A stretch of DNA of 64,000 bases, taken from assembly GCA_016801845.1 (NCBI GenBank), contig CM028906.1:15297001-15361000 (forward strand). Reading direction: 5' to 3'. Source of the stretch: Polydactylus sextarius (lineage: Eukaryota > Chordata > Actinopteri > Polynemidae). Below, one piece after another: positions 11,101 to 22,350 of this stretch. Each line of letters begins with the position of its first letter. Position 1 is the first letter of the stretch. A program made the position numbers and the translations under genes. Under the pieces are notes generated by a model. That model had not been told where the DNA came from. It saw only the letters and a list, made by a program, of their open reading frames with translations, and did no database searches.

Positions 11101-14100
11101 TTAAACTGCGTCAGTGGATCATATCTTTAAACGTCAGGTTCTGTTATGTCACTGTGGAGAAGGTGCGGATGACACTGATTTCAAAGATGCAAAACTGTGA
11201 GAGAACAAGACCCAGCATGCTCTGAGGCATTCCTCACATTCTTGGCCTTACGCTTCTCAGTGGAAAATGAACACACTTGCAGGCGCCGGCTGGCTAAATG
11301 GAAAACGGTTTCAATCACAGCGCTGTGTTCTTTTTTTTCTGGCAGATCTCAGCTTTTCCAGTGTCAACATGTGAACAAATGTTTCCGCTTTTATTCTAGA
11401 TGTAAACATCATCTGGGATTGTAGCTGGTTTTTTAATCGTCTCTTTTTTTTCTAACCTGGCAGCTGGATTTCTCCTTGGCAACGATCCACCAGCTCTGAG
11501 CTACCTGCATGTGATTGAACCACGCTGGTTGAGATTAATCAGGGTTTTATGAGGGAGGAACTACTGGCAGATACGGACAATGACGACAGCAAGAAACATT
11601 TGTGGGTTTTTTTTTTTTTTTTACATGGTTCGTTTGATAGACGGTGATAGACAGATGGTTCATGCAATCACCTGCAAAGTGTTTTTGAAATGTAATAAAC
11701 ATCTTGTGCATCAGACTACTTTGATTCAAGATTAGAAACAAATGTTGGCCACTTGCATCTTTGAGGGATCTGATATTTCACAAATCTTCAACGGACCTCA
11801 GAGAAAAGTGAAATAAGCAGCTTCGGAGGGTTTTTAGCATAAGTGTATAATTATGATTATTGTGTAATTTTGTGACATTTAAATTGGGCTCCTGCCTGGG
11901 GCACTTGGCTCAGAGCAGGTTTTCTGAAATGCTACATATATTCAGTGTTTTAATTAAATTGTGTGACAGGTACAAAACCAGTAGGTTAAAGGACCTGGGA
12001 GTGCTTGGCGTCTGGGAACGCTCGCTGGTGTTGGTAACACTGGCTCCATCTCTGTTCTGGTCCGTGCTGCTGCCCCCCTGCTCCTCAGATTTCCCTGGTA
12101 GTTTGGCAGACGGGTCGAGACCTGACATGAACTCTATGCTCTGCTTCAGGCTCTCTAGCCTTTCCTGTAGACAAGATGATAAAATACTTTCTCAGATGAT
12201 ATCACAGAAGAAAAGTCAACAATCAGATAAAGAAAACCACTCTGATAAACCTGTTGGTAGTGCTGCTGGTGTTGCACGTAATCGTTCTGTGAACAATTTG
12301 CAATTTGTCTTCTGCTGCCCCCAACTGTTGCTTCATTGCAAAAGCAACATAATTTAAGTTTTGTTTATTTTAAGTGCAGCATCTGAAAAGTGACATCTTG
12401 TTGAATGTTAACATTCCTGTCTCAGAGACATTTCATTTATTGGAACAGTGTAAATTGTAAATGTATATATACTAATTAAAAATAAAGGAACGCCCTGAAA
12501 AACGTTTGATGTCAAGGAATGACTTTTAAAATACTAGATGCCCACAACACCTCACAGATATTAATGTCTTTTTCCCGTACATTCAGTTTCCTACCTGGCT
12601 CAAGATCTTCATCCCAGAGTGTAACAGTTTCCGAGCAGCTTTGTGGTAGATTGTCTCGGGTTTGTTATAGATCATGGCGTTTTCACACATAATCCTGAAA
12701 TCCACCTGCATCAACGACACACCGGATTTTAAACACTTGACAAAAATATAACATTTGTGGTTTATATTATTAAATTCCCAGACTACTGATCAGTCACTTA
12801 GTATGATATGTCACACGTTTTAAATCGTACCTTGAGTTCATCCAAAGACTGATAGCATTCTTTCTTGACTTTGTCCTTCATTGTACTAAAGTCCATTGGA
12901 CGCTTGATTATTGATGAGTAACCAGGAGCAATGAGGTCTGTCACTGGAAACGTAAAGAACGCACTGGGGTCTTTTCTACAAAGGAAACAAATACAGTTTT
13001 TACTCACAGCTCCAGGAATACGGAAACACTTTAAAATCCAACAACAAATGAAGACAGAGACTTAGTTAATAACATAATCCCCAAACAAAGTCCTCATATC
13101 AATTAATCAATATTGTACCTCTGTAGCTGCCGGATGAGTTGGTTCAAAGCTTCCTGCAGAGGAGTCTGTTCTTTTTCCGCTAATAAGAGAATTAAAAAGG
13201 TTCAGAAAAGCAATGATACAAAAATACCAGAGAAGCTTAGACTTTATACTTTAAAATTACCTTCCAGTTTATCGAGCTCTGAACGGATCGGGGTTCTGCT
13301 TTGCTCTTGGTCGTCGTCTCCATCTCCATCTGGTCCTTTCTTCTTTTTTGTCATCTATCAATGTAAAAACAGACATTAACGTAACTATGTGGTTCGACAA
13401 TTTAAAGCAAAAAAACATCCTGAAGACAGCATCTTCTGTGACGTTACCTTTTTCTTCCCTTTGTCGTCCTCCGGGGACCCAAAGCTCCTCTCTTTATCCT
13501 TCTTCTTTTTCTTCTTCTTGTCTTTAGGTTTATCGTAATCCGCCGGCTGTTCCTCGTAAAACGTGTCCAGGCTCGAGCTTCCCGCCGTCACTTCATTTCC
13601 GGATACTTTTAACACCAGCTTCAGCGGCCTCTCTTGATACTCTGCACACAACAAACCGACCGGAGACACCGTCGAGTTCACAGCTGAAAATCACAATGAT
13701 CACTGACAGATGCTACAAACAATGGCCGCTAACAGCTAGTTAGCTTTACTAGCGAGTGTTTTTGAGTAACTGCAACTACAGTTAACGCTATACTGTACTG
13801 CTAGACCTCCAGTTTTTTTTTTAATCCACTTCTGTACTTTTTATACTTTTCCACTTCATATTAAACTGACCAAGTGTGGAGAAAATATATCGTTAATTCA
13901 GTCCGGTAACTTGCGCAGCAGTAACATTGCTAACTAATCGGCTGGCTAATACTATGCTAACGCAGCTACCAGGAGAGAAACGAGGAGTTCAAGCCTTTTT
14001 AGAATATACAGATCGTAAGTAGATATCATGAACAAGTGATTGAGCTGTATATATGTGAAATACCTTCATATGCGTGTTTTTCGGACTTATGCTTCTTGTG

Positions 14101-14112
14101 CTTCTTCCCCAT
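4556..14112 (-). CDS. brd7: bromodomain-containing protein 7 (complete, 17 coding exons)
   Basis: Nuclear acetyl-lysine reader and PBAF (SWI/SNF) subunit; in mammals also a p53 and BRCA1 cofactor. Coding exons in transcript order: 14112-14064, 13641-13448, 13354-13261, 13179-13119, 12975-12831, 12705-12595, 12164-11995, 10694-10580, 10304-10229, 10019-9912, 9818-9683, 8123-8012, 7887-7840, 7078-6991, 5986-5843, 4888-4751, 4629-4556. All introns are GT-AG and phases agree throughout; the total is 1863 nt, or 620 residues plus stop (human about 651). The start is fixed by MGKKHKKHKSEKHAYE. A Lys-rich, NLS-like run lies at residues 54-81, the bromodomain at about 130-218, and the conserved BRD7/BRD9 region (DUF3512) at about 280-500, with YAPTYDSSFANISKDDSD. 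A probable coiled coil (QKLDETTKLLRNLQEAQKER) precedes PPNMICLL. The C-terminus VTVK is shorter and less acidic than in mammals. The donor of exon 7 (11994) is uncertain. Confidence 0.95.
4889..5842 (-). other. brd7: brd7 intron 15
   Basis: Intron between coding exons 15 and 16, bounded by a minus-strand GT at 5842-5841 and AG at 4890-4889. It is AT-rich between about 5160 and 5350. I see no additional exon or RNA gene in it. Confidence 0.7.
8131..8166 (-). repeat. (AC)18 microsatellite at a brd7 3' splice site
   Basis: Eighteen perfect AC units on the plus strand read as (GT)18 in the brd7 transcript. The tract ends 7 nt before the first base of coding exon 12, so it takes the place of the usual pyrimidine tract. 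Confidence 0.97.
10312..10325 (-). repeat. short (AC)7 tract at a second brd7 3' splice site
   Basis: Seven AC units, read as (GT)7 in the brd7 transcript, begin 7 nt upstream of the acceptor dinucleotide of coding exon 9 (exon edge at 10304). Confidence 0.85.
10695..11994 (-). other. brd7: brd7 intron 7
   Basis: The largest brd7 introns are 9 to 12 kb into the gene; this one joins coding exons 7 and 8. It contains T-rich runs (for example 11607-11622). I looked for an extra exon matching the mammalian Ser/Lys-rich linker and found none with both splice sites, and the flanking exons join in frame without one. Confidence 0.6.
12595..12975 (-). other. brd7: bromodomain of brd7 (coding exons 5-6)
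   Basis: These two exons encode nearly the whole acetyl-lysine-binding module, residues about 134-218. The ZA loop reads FPVTDLIAPGYSSII followed by RPMDFSTMKDK. Helix B/BC loop reads MCENAMIYNKPETIY, in which the Asn after Tyr (residue 195) is the conserved residue that hydrogen-bonds acetyl-lysine. As known for the BRD7/BRD9 class, the WPF shelf of BET proteins is absent. Nothing suggests loss of binding. Confidence 0.93.
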
Positions 14113-14300
14113 TGTTTGTATTTTGACCTGGTACCGGCTGTTTGCTCTCTGATCTCTGTGCAGGCGGAAACACTACAGAGGAGCCTGCACACAGAGTTTC
14201 CGGGACCGACAGCGCCATCTGCTGTAGCGGCGGTGATATCGCAGGCGGAAACGACCACACTTCTCACCGGTAGGTGGCGAAATAAGTCTAGAATTGAGCT
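14113..14300 (-). promoter_or_regulatory. brd7: brd7 promoter / 5' UTR region
   Basis: Sequence immediately upstream of the brd7 start codon. It has more CpG than its surroundings (about 14200-14310) and an ETS-type core, CCGGAAA, on the minus strand at 14203-14197. There is no obvious TATA box. A 12-mer, GCAGGCGGAAAC, occurs twice (14160-14171 and 14241-14252). The transcription start cannot be fixed from sequence. Confidence 0.45.
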
Positions 14301-14978
14301 TCGACGGAAACCGAAACCCTGCAAAAACATTTACCTTGCGATAATTGTCACTATGAATATTACATGACCGCTATTTATCATTGTATTATTTAATGTATTT
14401 AAAGTATGTCTTCAGATTTCCTCTCTGCAAGCACAGAGGACATTAGAGAGAAGTAACAGACAATTCAATCAGAACACAATTCAGAAACATTTGTTTGAAG
14501 ACGAAAAGCCCCTACAATCTCACAATTATAAGTAATTACAGAACCTACTTATGTATGAATAAACAGACAATAACGTTGTGTATGCATACAACTATTCAGT
14601 ATTACACTTGATCAGTGTTGGGATGCTTGCAAGTGACACAATAAGACAAATGGCCAAATGGAGTTGAAGTAGCTGAGGCCTAAATATTGAATTTCTTTTT
14701 CTTTTCTTTCTGTTTTCTTTTTTGCTTCCAAGTGCAAGTTAAGCTCCAAAGTCACTGTATGTCCCACATTCCCCATAACACATCTCTACAACCTCTGCCA
14801 CTTTCTGTCCAGTTCCTAAACTGTGTGTAGACCGGGTCTGCCTTCAGGCACTAAGACCAAGACAACCCCAATCAGGATTGTTTTCTTGGACTTTCCTTCA
14901 GAGCCATAGAAGATGTTGTACAACTGTGTTCATAAGCTAAATTTGTTTTCTCATAATGAGTAAACTGAACTTGCAAAG

Positions 14979-15006
14979 AAAATAAATAAATAAATAAATA
15001 AATAAA
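14979..15006. repeat. (AAAT)n simple repeat
   Basis: About six consecutive AAAT units. Confidence 0.9.
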
Positions 15007-15760
15007 ACGACGTAGTGCCCCTTTTGTTGAGACATAAAAACATCTGATTAAGATATAATGTTTGAATTGCAAACATTTCATCGACTTACATCAGTTTGCT
15101 CACTTTCCTGCTTTTACAACTTCAAATCACAAATGAATTAATAGAAACTCGACAAAGGCTCCAAGCGAGCAGGTGACACATGGTCGTGGCTGGACTTCAC
15201 AGGACAACGAACAGTCTGGAGTTTCTCTGCTTCGCAGACTTGTTGTGCTCTGTTAAATTGGCACATATTGTACTGGCTGATGAACGACAGATGTTTTATT
15301 CATAGAGGAAAGATAGTGTGCATTCTTTGAAGCACATTCCAGGTTTTATGAAGAGGGCAGGATGGGGGCAGAAGGTTTGAAAGGAATGAAGATTGACTGA
15401 ATCCAGCATTTCAGCCATTCCTGCCATCAAATGAAGAGGTGCTTCTGAAGCTCTGTTGATGTTTGAGTCTGCCATCAAAATAAACCCAACCCCAACAAAC
15501 TATCTCTTGATCTGCGTCATTAAATACCATCACCATAACACAGTCTTTACATATCTCTTAGACTGGGATAGAAACCACTGTTGTAGTGACAGATTCCAGA
15601 CAATATTCTTGAAAATCGGTGGTTTCCAAAGACAAGAAAAGTCAAAAAGTACAACACACCTATTTGTTCTTATTAGTCCTGTCTTTTTTTGTTTCTGTTA
15701 TCAGTCCCAACTTCTATCCCTATCCTGAAGGAAACATCTGGCTTTTTAGAACTTAAATCC

Positions 15761-15763
<3 letters not shown>

Positions 15764-15836
<73 letters not shown>
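15764..15836. repeat. (TG)n microsatellite with CG core
   Basis: An uninterrupted alternating pyrimidine-purine tract of about 73 bp: roughly 31 TG units, then several CG units (about 15825-15833), then TGT. Alternating TG/CG tracts are the classic Z-DNA-forming sequence. Confidence 0.97.
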
Positions 15837-18800
15837 TATCCAATTATCTAAAATGGATTAAGTCATTAATAAGTTGTGATTAGTGCAGCTTTAAATCAGC
15901 CATTTATATTTTTGTATATTTTTTGATATTTTTCCAACAGTCAACAGACTGCCAGCACAGATACTGATGCCATCAGACAGTAAACATAGAGAAGAATGTT
16001 ACAGCTAAAGATATATTTTCCTCCAGAGTCCGCTGAGACAAAAACAGATATATAAATCTTAAATATCTGACATCATCATCAGAAACATCAGAAATCACAA
16101 CTTTAAATGAATGATGAATGAAGTTTCTTGATGTGTAAATAGGCATACACACCATTAAAGTGATGTTGCATTTCTATGTTTTTATGTCAATGTAGTGTTC
16201 ACAGCTGGTTTCTACTGCCACCAAGTGGCCAAAAAATAGTTTTGGTGCAATAATTGAGTTCAATATCTTATACTACCACCCTTTAGCATCAAAGTAAGAA
16301 AACCCTTCAAGGTGAGCCATATTTTTATATCACACTATTAGCATTTAACAGACATTTAAGAGCTATCCAGGATAAAAAAGAACAGGTGGATGAATTGGTA
16401 AAATTCATACAAGGTCTTGATTACAAGCAAGCTGTGAGGTATGGTCAAAGTCAGGGTGCCTCAGCTCTTTGAGTCTACGACCAGAGGATGGGATGGGGAC
16501 GGGCAGGACGTGCCAGCCCCAGCCGCCTGCTGCACCCCCAGAGAGGCCTTGGGATCCATCTGCTTCATTCCAGCTGTGGAGCTGCACACACGCTGGAAGT
16601 CCGTGGATTAAAAGGAGATCGCTTACACCAAACGGGCTAACAAATGGCAGATGTTGTGAAATTCATTATCCTCTGTCACAACAGAGGGGCTGAAGGGACC
16701 CAGAGATTTTTTCCACATGAAAGCAGCATCAGAGCAGAACCATGGGAAACCGCTTCCCACTCTGCGGACTGGATAGAACTGGGATGTTTGGTCTCTCCAC
16801 ATATACACAACAAAATATAAACAAGCGTACAAAGGCAGGCTTTACCCGGTTTATCTGTCTTGCACATGGTTTGACTGAACCAGCACTGGAAATAAAACAT
16901 GTTGTCTGGACACCACAGAGGCAGAGCATTGTGATCATTTACATTTTTAAGGTGGTGGGCAATCCAGTCTTAGCGGCTCTAAAATAGTTGTGTAGGAGTT
17001 GAGTTGTAAATTAAATTGTAGAATTGGTGGCTTCCATTATGCCAGGTTGACATTACAACATTTTATCGTGTCTGGCTACATGGTTTCTTGTCTTCTGTCT
17101 GTACTTGCAAAGTTTATCAAAAGATAAACCTTGGTTTGATTTATTTTAACCCTCAGTTCTTAACCACAAAAATATCTTTTGTCTTCTCATGAATATTTAT
17201 AACATTGTTTGTACGAATTTTGTCACTTTGACATCTTGCTGCGTTTCTTGCACTGTTCAAAAAGTTGGATTTTAAAGTTGTATTAGTATAAGTCACTCTG
17301 GGTAATTACATCAAGCTTAAAGCCTGTGACAAATGCAAATTAATAACTTCTTCCCTTATGGGTAGATATAAGAATATGAAATGAAGTTTGGTCACAGAAG
17401 TTTATTCTCTTCACTAGAAGTTGTCAGAGCATTGCTCAGATATGACAGATGAAATGTTTGGGGTCATTACAACTGTCAAGGCAGAACAGTTTTGAAGATG
17501 TAACCAGCCATCACAAGTAAGTCAGACAGAAACATCAAAGTGGAGAAGCCAATCATTCTGCTTCAGTGTTTTTCTCCCGCCTGCCAGTCTGTCATGGCAA
17601 CATCTTTGAGCATCAATCACTCATCTCTGTCAAAGATTATGTGTATGGTGACTCTATTTTTATCTGCAACCAAAACACTTCACACACGTGGCTTTCATTA
17701 TCAATTTTTGCAGCTCGCCACCATTTTTCACAATGCTCCTGTCCCGTGGTCCTCTGACATCACACCCAGGACTGTGGCTGAATGTCTGGGCTGATCTTAC
17801 GCTGCAATTATCCACTGCTTACATGTTGTAGCTTAGAGAGAGGCAAGTAGGGCTTTCTGTTCTAAAAATACTCCAACGTGGCCACGATAACTACAGTGGA
17901 GGTTATTTTTAGAAATTCAACAGACAATCAAAAGTTTTAAGTGACAATAAAGTGGCGTGATGACGGTTTAAACTACTAAGCTAACATGATGGCCTGCTGA
18001 AATTACATCCTGCATCCTTTCTTAACTACTTTTTCTTGATCTTGATGTAAAAGATGTAAAAAGGACTGTGTAAAAAGAAACTGCAATGCTGAGAGGAGCC
18101 TTGCACCAGGTTCTGTAATTATGTGGTGGTGGATGTCAGTGACAAAAGTCAGAATGATCTCCTTTCTCTTCCTAAAGGGCAGTCCAGTTCTCTTCCTAAG
18201 GGACGAGCACCGTTCCTTTGGAGAAATTGGCTAGCTCTCATCATAGCTGGCACTTCCGGCAGGTACTTCCAGGTCATTTCACTCAGTTACGAACCTTCAA
18301 AAGCAAAAAAGACTATTCGACTGCAGCCACAGTCTCCTCTGATCCAATTACTCTAATGTATATTTCATCGGGCTTGTGTAATGTTTTTGTAGTTTAACGT
18401 CACCCTCTGCTTTAAGGTATCTAATGTATTATTCTGTTTTTGAAAACCCCATTATAATGTAGAGTTTTTTAAGGAGGTTGCTGTGATGTGAGCCTCCACA
18501 GGGGATGCTTGTTGGGAGTTGCCCGTGTGCATTTTCACAGAGCTCATATATCAGGCTGTGTACATGCGTCAAAAATTTGCAAGTGTGTGTCAGTGGGAGC
18601 ATGTGTAACAGGACAAGCAAGGTGTTTGGGAGAGGTGGGGAAAGCTGGTGCCCGACCGCTGATTTCTGTTGATCTGAGCCTTTATTCTCCCCAAGCTTGT
18701 GAAGACAGTGGTCCTGGGGTGGGAAAAATACACACGGGAGATATGTTCAAAGCCTGCGTGCTTGGTGACGATCCTGCGTTAGATCTTTAGCTGTTTGAAA

Positions 18801-19289
18801 AGTTCATATAAACTGAAAGACAGCCGCTGGGAAATGGTCTTTGCAAACTCAATGAGAGTTTATCATCTCAACACAGGGAGAGACACTGTTTGAGGTGGAA
18901 ACGCATTGCCTGTAATCTCACTCCTCTTCAGAGATTTATCAGGGACCCCCCTTCTCTCAGACGTGGGCCCTTATAAACAAGGTATCTCAGAACAGGGACT
19001 GTCATCTCTTTTAGCTTGTAACCCCCTGAAAACAACTCAACTCCTGCTTGTGACCTGCTCTTGCTGAAATATAAGGATGACTAACGTTCATACCTTTTCT
19101 GACTATTTTTTTCTTGTCAGCAAATTAGCTGTTTGAAGTAGCACTAAAACTGCAAACTAATAATTACTGCAGATATTACAATCTTTCTATTTAATTAAGT
19201 CCCACTTTTGGTGTTTGTTTCAAGCCAGAGAATGTTTTTTACCAAAACCCTGGCGCTAATCTTAGCTTAATCTGCTAGCTAGCTACAGG

Positions 19290-19665
19290 TTTGACATATG
19301 GATCAGTGTGGCGTCAGCAGTAAGCCAGGCAATGTTTTGGACTGTCATTGTGACCAAAGAGTTGAGCCAAAAGGCAAAGCTGTCAATTCACCAGCTAATC
19401 TACTTTTCCCACTTCAGCCACTTCTGGTGGTTTGCGCGTATGATCAGGAACTCTCCTGGGCAGTTCCTGTCAGAAGTTTTTTCAGCCACACCTAACTGGT
19501 AGTGAGATATCTTAGGGAAATCCAGAAAACGCTGGAGGTATTACATCTTATTCAGCCTGGGACCACCTCAAGATCTCCCAGAGGGAAGCTGTCTTTGGGG
19601 ATGGAGACACTTGAACTATTTTTCTAGGCTTAAGCAGCTGACAATGGATGGATAGATCATGAAAA
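19290..19665 (+). mobile_element. decayed non-LTR retrotransposon (LINE) fragment, reverse transcriptase C-terminus and 3' end
   Basis: One plus-strand frame reads VTKELSQKAKLSIHQLIYFSH, which matches the conserved segment after the polymerase core of a very abundant fish LINE family (there VTKELSQKAKLSIYRSIY followed by a TYG motif). Further along, decayed DNA corresponds to the AGGACACGCTGGAGG...CTCTGGCCTGGGAACGC region of that family, ending in the ATGGATGGATAGAT tail typical of its 3' end. Frameshifts and stops show it is dead. It is 5' truncated, as is usual for LINEs. The exact family name (Rex/CR1/L1-like) is uncertain without a library search. Confidence 0.75.
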
Positions 19666-22220
19666 AATATGCTGGTGATAGTTGAGATTCTACATAATGT
19701 CCACAAACCTACAGTATCCTACAGAGAAACCTAGACTTTTCTGTGGAATGTCTAAAATTGATTGTCAGTCGTCAGGTAAGAATGAGCCCAAGAAGGAGCC
19801 AAACCACTGTTTGAACGACTGTTTAAAAAAATAATAAGTATACCAAGTGTTGTTTTTGTGTCATCATTATCAAATGTATTTGTCCTGTAGAAAGCTCAAT
19901 AGATGGAGAAATAGTTAGGAAAGAGGGGCAGAGTTCATTCATTCTTGATTCACTACAGATCTTAGTTTCTGGTCATCTATCTATACTTTCAAGATAAGTC
20001 AGTATAGTATTTCTCATAGATCATAAACTTTCTTGTAAAGTAAACCTTGAGCTGCTGGTGGATGGCTGTTGTTCAGCCTACAACAGACAAACCTCTAGTC
20101 TCCTAAACTCGTGAACAATCAAATCCTTCCCACTGGTTAGGCATAAAAAGACCCACATGACAGTGATTTCCAGGGCCTTGGAAAAGTAGGAGGAAACCAG
20201 AGATCACTGTGAGGGGATGGTGATAATTGTCTCATTTAGAGACTGATGCCCACAGGTAAGAGTAATTACATAGGACCATTATTCTCTCTCGTATGTGGGT
20301 GTGTGTGTTTGTATGCCGTGGAGGTTAGTCTTTCAGGCGGGTCCCTGCAGCAGATTACAAAGGTGTGGCTGCCGTGCAACATCCAAATGTGACACATAAA
20401 AGACAAAAGTGTGGATTAACAGAGGGTGTCTCAGCCCCATTCCGCTACTTTGCCATCAGTCTGACAGATGGCATGGGCTTGTCTGAGGCCCTGGCAATGA
20501 GGAGTGCAGTGGCTTCAAAGGCCCTCTGTAATCTGCAGAAACATCACAGGCTGGGAGAAAGTGACTGTCTCCCAGACACCCGCCCTACTAAGAGGGCGAA
20601 CGAGGCGCTAATGAAAGGCAGATAAAGGGATCGCAGACACAGACAGTGCCTCATGGAAAAAAAGAGAGAAAAAACATCAGGTAGACTCTGCTTTTTTCCT
20701 TTGCCTTTCTTTTTCTTTTAAAGAATCTACAGATAAATGGTCTCGTCAGTCCTTTTGTATTCCCTGAAAAACAGCAACACACAGATAAAGAGTTATTTTC
20801 AAAGCTCTCCTCCCCCATTGAGTGTGACTCAATTCAGTATAAATGGTCAGTGCTGAGTATGGGGTAAACTTAGAGATGATGGAAGAAGGATGAAGATAGT
20901 GCTTTTTTCTTTTGTTGGAAATGCCACCAGTTCCTTGTGTTTTTGGCAGCTTTGATGTGCCAGTCAAGCCTGGTGCTCACTGTCAGCCACAGCATTAATC
21001 AAAGAAACTCGGGCTTTGTCACACTTTGCTGCATTCATTTATCACCCAAGAAGGAGCCAAATCCCTTCATTTGGATTAATCAATTGTTGCTTTTTAGTGA
21101 CTCTCAGGGCAGGGTAGGTTCACATCTCCGTCTTGGTAACACTAACACATGACAGCACCAGTATCAAAAGCACAATACGTCCTTTTACTTTCCAGGATAC
21201 AATGGGGTCAGCCATACATCACTATTTCACTGAAATGTATTGTAGTTTCTTCTACAAAAGGTCAAACAATTTTTATCTTGACAGTGAAAAAAACACAAAC
21301 ATAGGGCAGAGCTACAACATCAATTATGGATTAAAAAGTCTGATTCCTAATGTTCCACATGCCAGACATGGTGTGATGGGAAATATGGACGTCTAACAGG
21401 TCCCTGGAGGCGCTCACATGTTTGCCGGGTGCAGTTCATGGTATGGGCGAGTTCAGTAGAGCGAGCATGAATCAGCCAGAGTCTGCAGACCCCCGCTCAG
21501 CTCCAGAGCAGGGGATTTATTATACACTCTCTGGGTGACCAAGCCACTCTCCATTTCAACACATGCGCCTGTTGTTTTTTGACAAGTTACTGGACTGTGT
21601 AGGCCTGTCAGAGCTGGTAATAGCTCTTATTTTCAAGGGAATTCACAGAGCCCATATTATCAATCACTTTTTGTGTATAAGACCATATCACAGAAATGTC
21701 AGGAAAGGAGAAAGAAATAGAAAAGTTTCAACAACTAACAGTGGGCCAAATCATAGAAATGCAATGCCTAAAATCACAAAACAAAACAATCTAATTTTAC
21801 CACATCACATACCATGATAGAATGAGATCAATGTGACCTTTGACTTTAGGTGCTGTGGCCAATGTTACTATCTCCAATGTTCCTATCTCTATACAAAAAA
21901 AATCCTGAAATTGTGTCCACTGACTTTATATTTGTCGAGCAGTGTTGTTCTTTTCTTTTCTTTTCTTTTCTTGGAGACACATCTGTTGTACTGAAAGAGA
22001 TACTGACTCTAATTCTGATATGAATTTATCTTCCTGCCAATGCTGAATTTCCTTAAATTGAAATGCTCAGCACCAATCAGACATTTTTATAATGTTTGGT
22101 ATATTCATGTTTAGGCATTTAAATTCACTTCAGTGAGGAAATTTCAATATTCCCTGAGCACTGATTGCATTAACTGTTCATTTAGTCCCATCAAAGGGTC
22201 AATTTTGATTTGTTTTTTCA
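19666..22220. other. intergenic, no gene seen
   Basis: No supported gene. The GC-richer, mostly stop-free segment at about 20340-20640 reads as an 86-codon ORF without recognisable homology, a splice partner or a good start context. A (TTTTC)n pentamer run lies at about 21946-21971. Confidence 0.55.
21946..21971. repeat. (TTTTC)n simple repeat
   Basis: About five consecutive pentamer units with CT-rich flanks. Confidence 0.85.
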
Positions 22221-22225
22221 TAAAT

Positions 22226-22350
22226 TTAAGAAATGGTGAACATGTTAGACATAATACTCCCCGCATATATGTGTTGTGTACGTGTGCAACTGTGCTCATG
22301 TTAGCGTGCTGATGGTAGTATAGCTTAAAAAACCACTGTGCCTTCATGTG
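22226..22350 (+). repeat. fragment of a dispersed fish repeat (GTGAACATGTTAGACATAAT... type)
   Basis: The order of phrases GGTGAACATGTTAGACATAAT, CATGTTAGCGTGCTGATGGTAG and ACCACTGTGCC matches, in diverged form, an interspersed non-coding repeat that is very common in percomorph genomes. A better-preserved relative lies at about 51548-51690. The assignment rests on memory of the repeat wording, not on a library search. Confidence 0.55.

Larger units (their letters stand above)
14301..19285. other. intergenic, no gene seen
   Basis: No ORF here has splice context, homology I recognise, or coding-like composition. The stretch contains an (AAAT)n run near 14980-15005, a long TG/CG alternating tract at 15764-15836, and a short segment at about 16195-16260 (CTGCCACCAAGTGGCCAAAA) that resembles common fish dispersed repeats. 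The rest is unremarkable AT-rich DNA. Confidence 0.6.

Noticed and set aside
11860..12357. 165-codon plus-strand ORF
   Set aside because: It is the antisense shadow of brd7 coding exon 7 and its flanking introns; the minus-strand frame carries the real BRD7 sequence.
20365..20625. 86-codon ORF in a GC-richer patch
   Set aside because: No homology I recognise, no splice sites of matching phase, and no partner exon; left as unexplained intergenic DNA.
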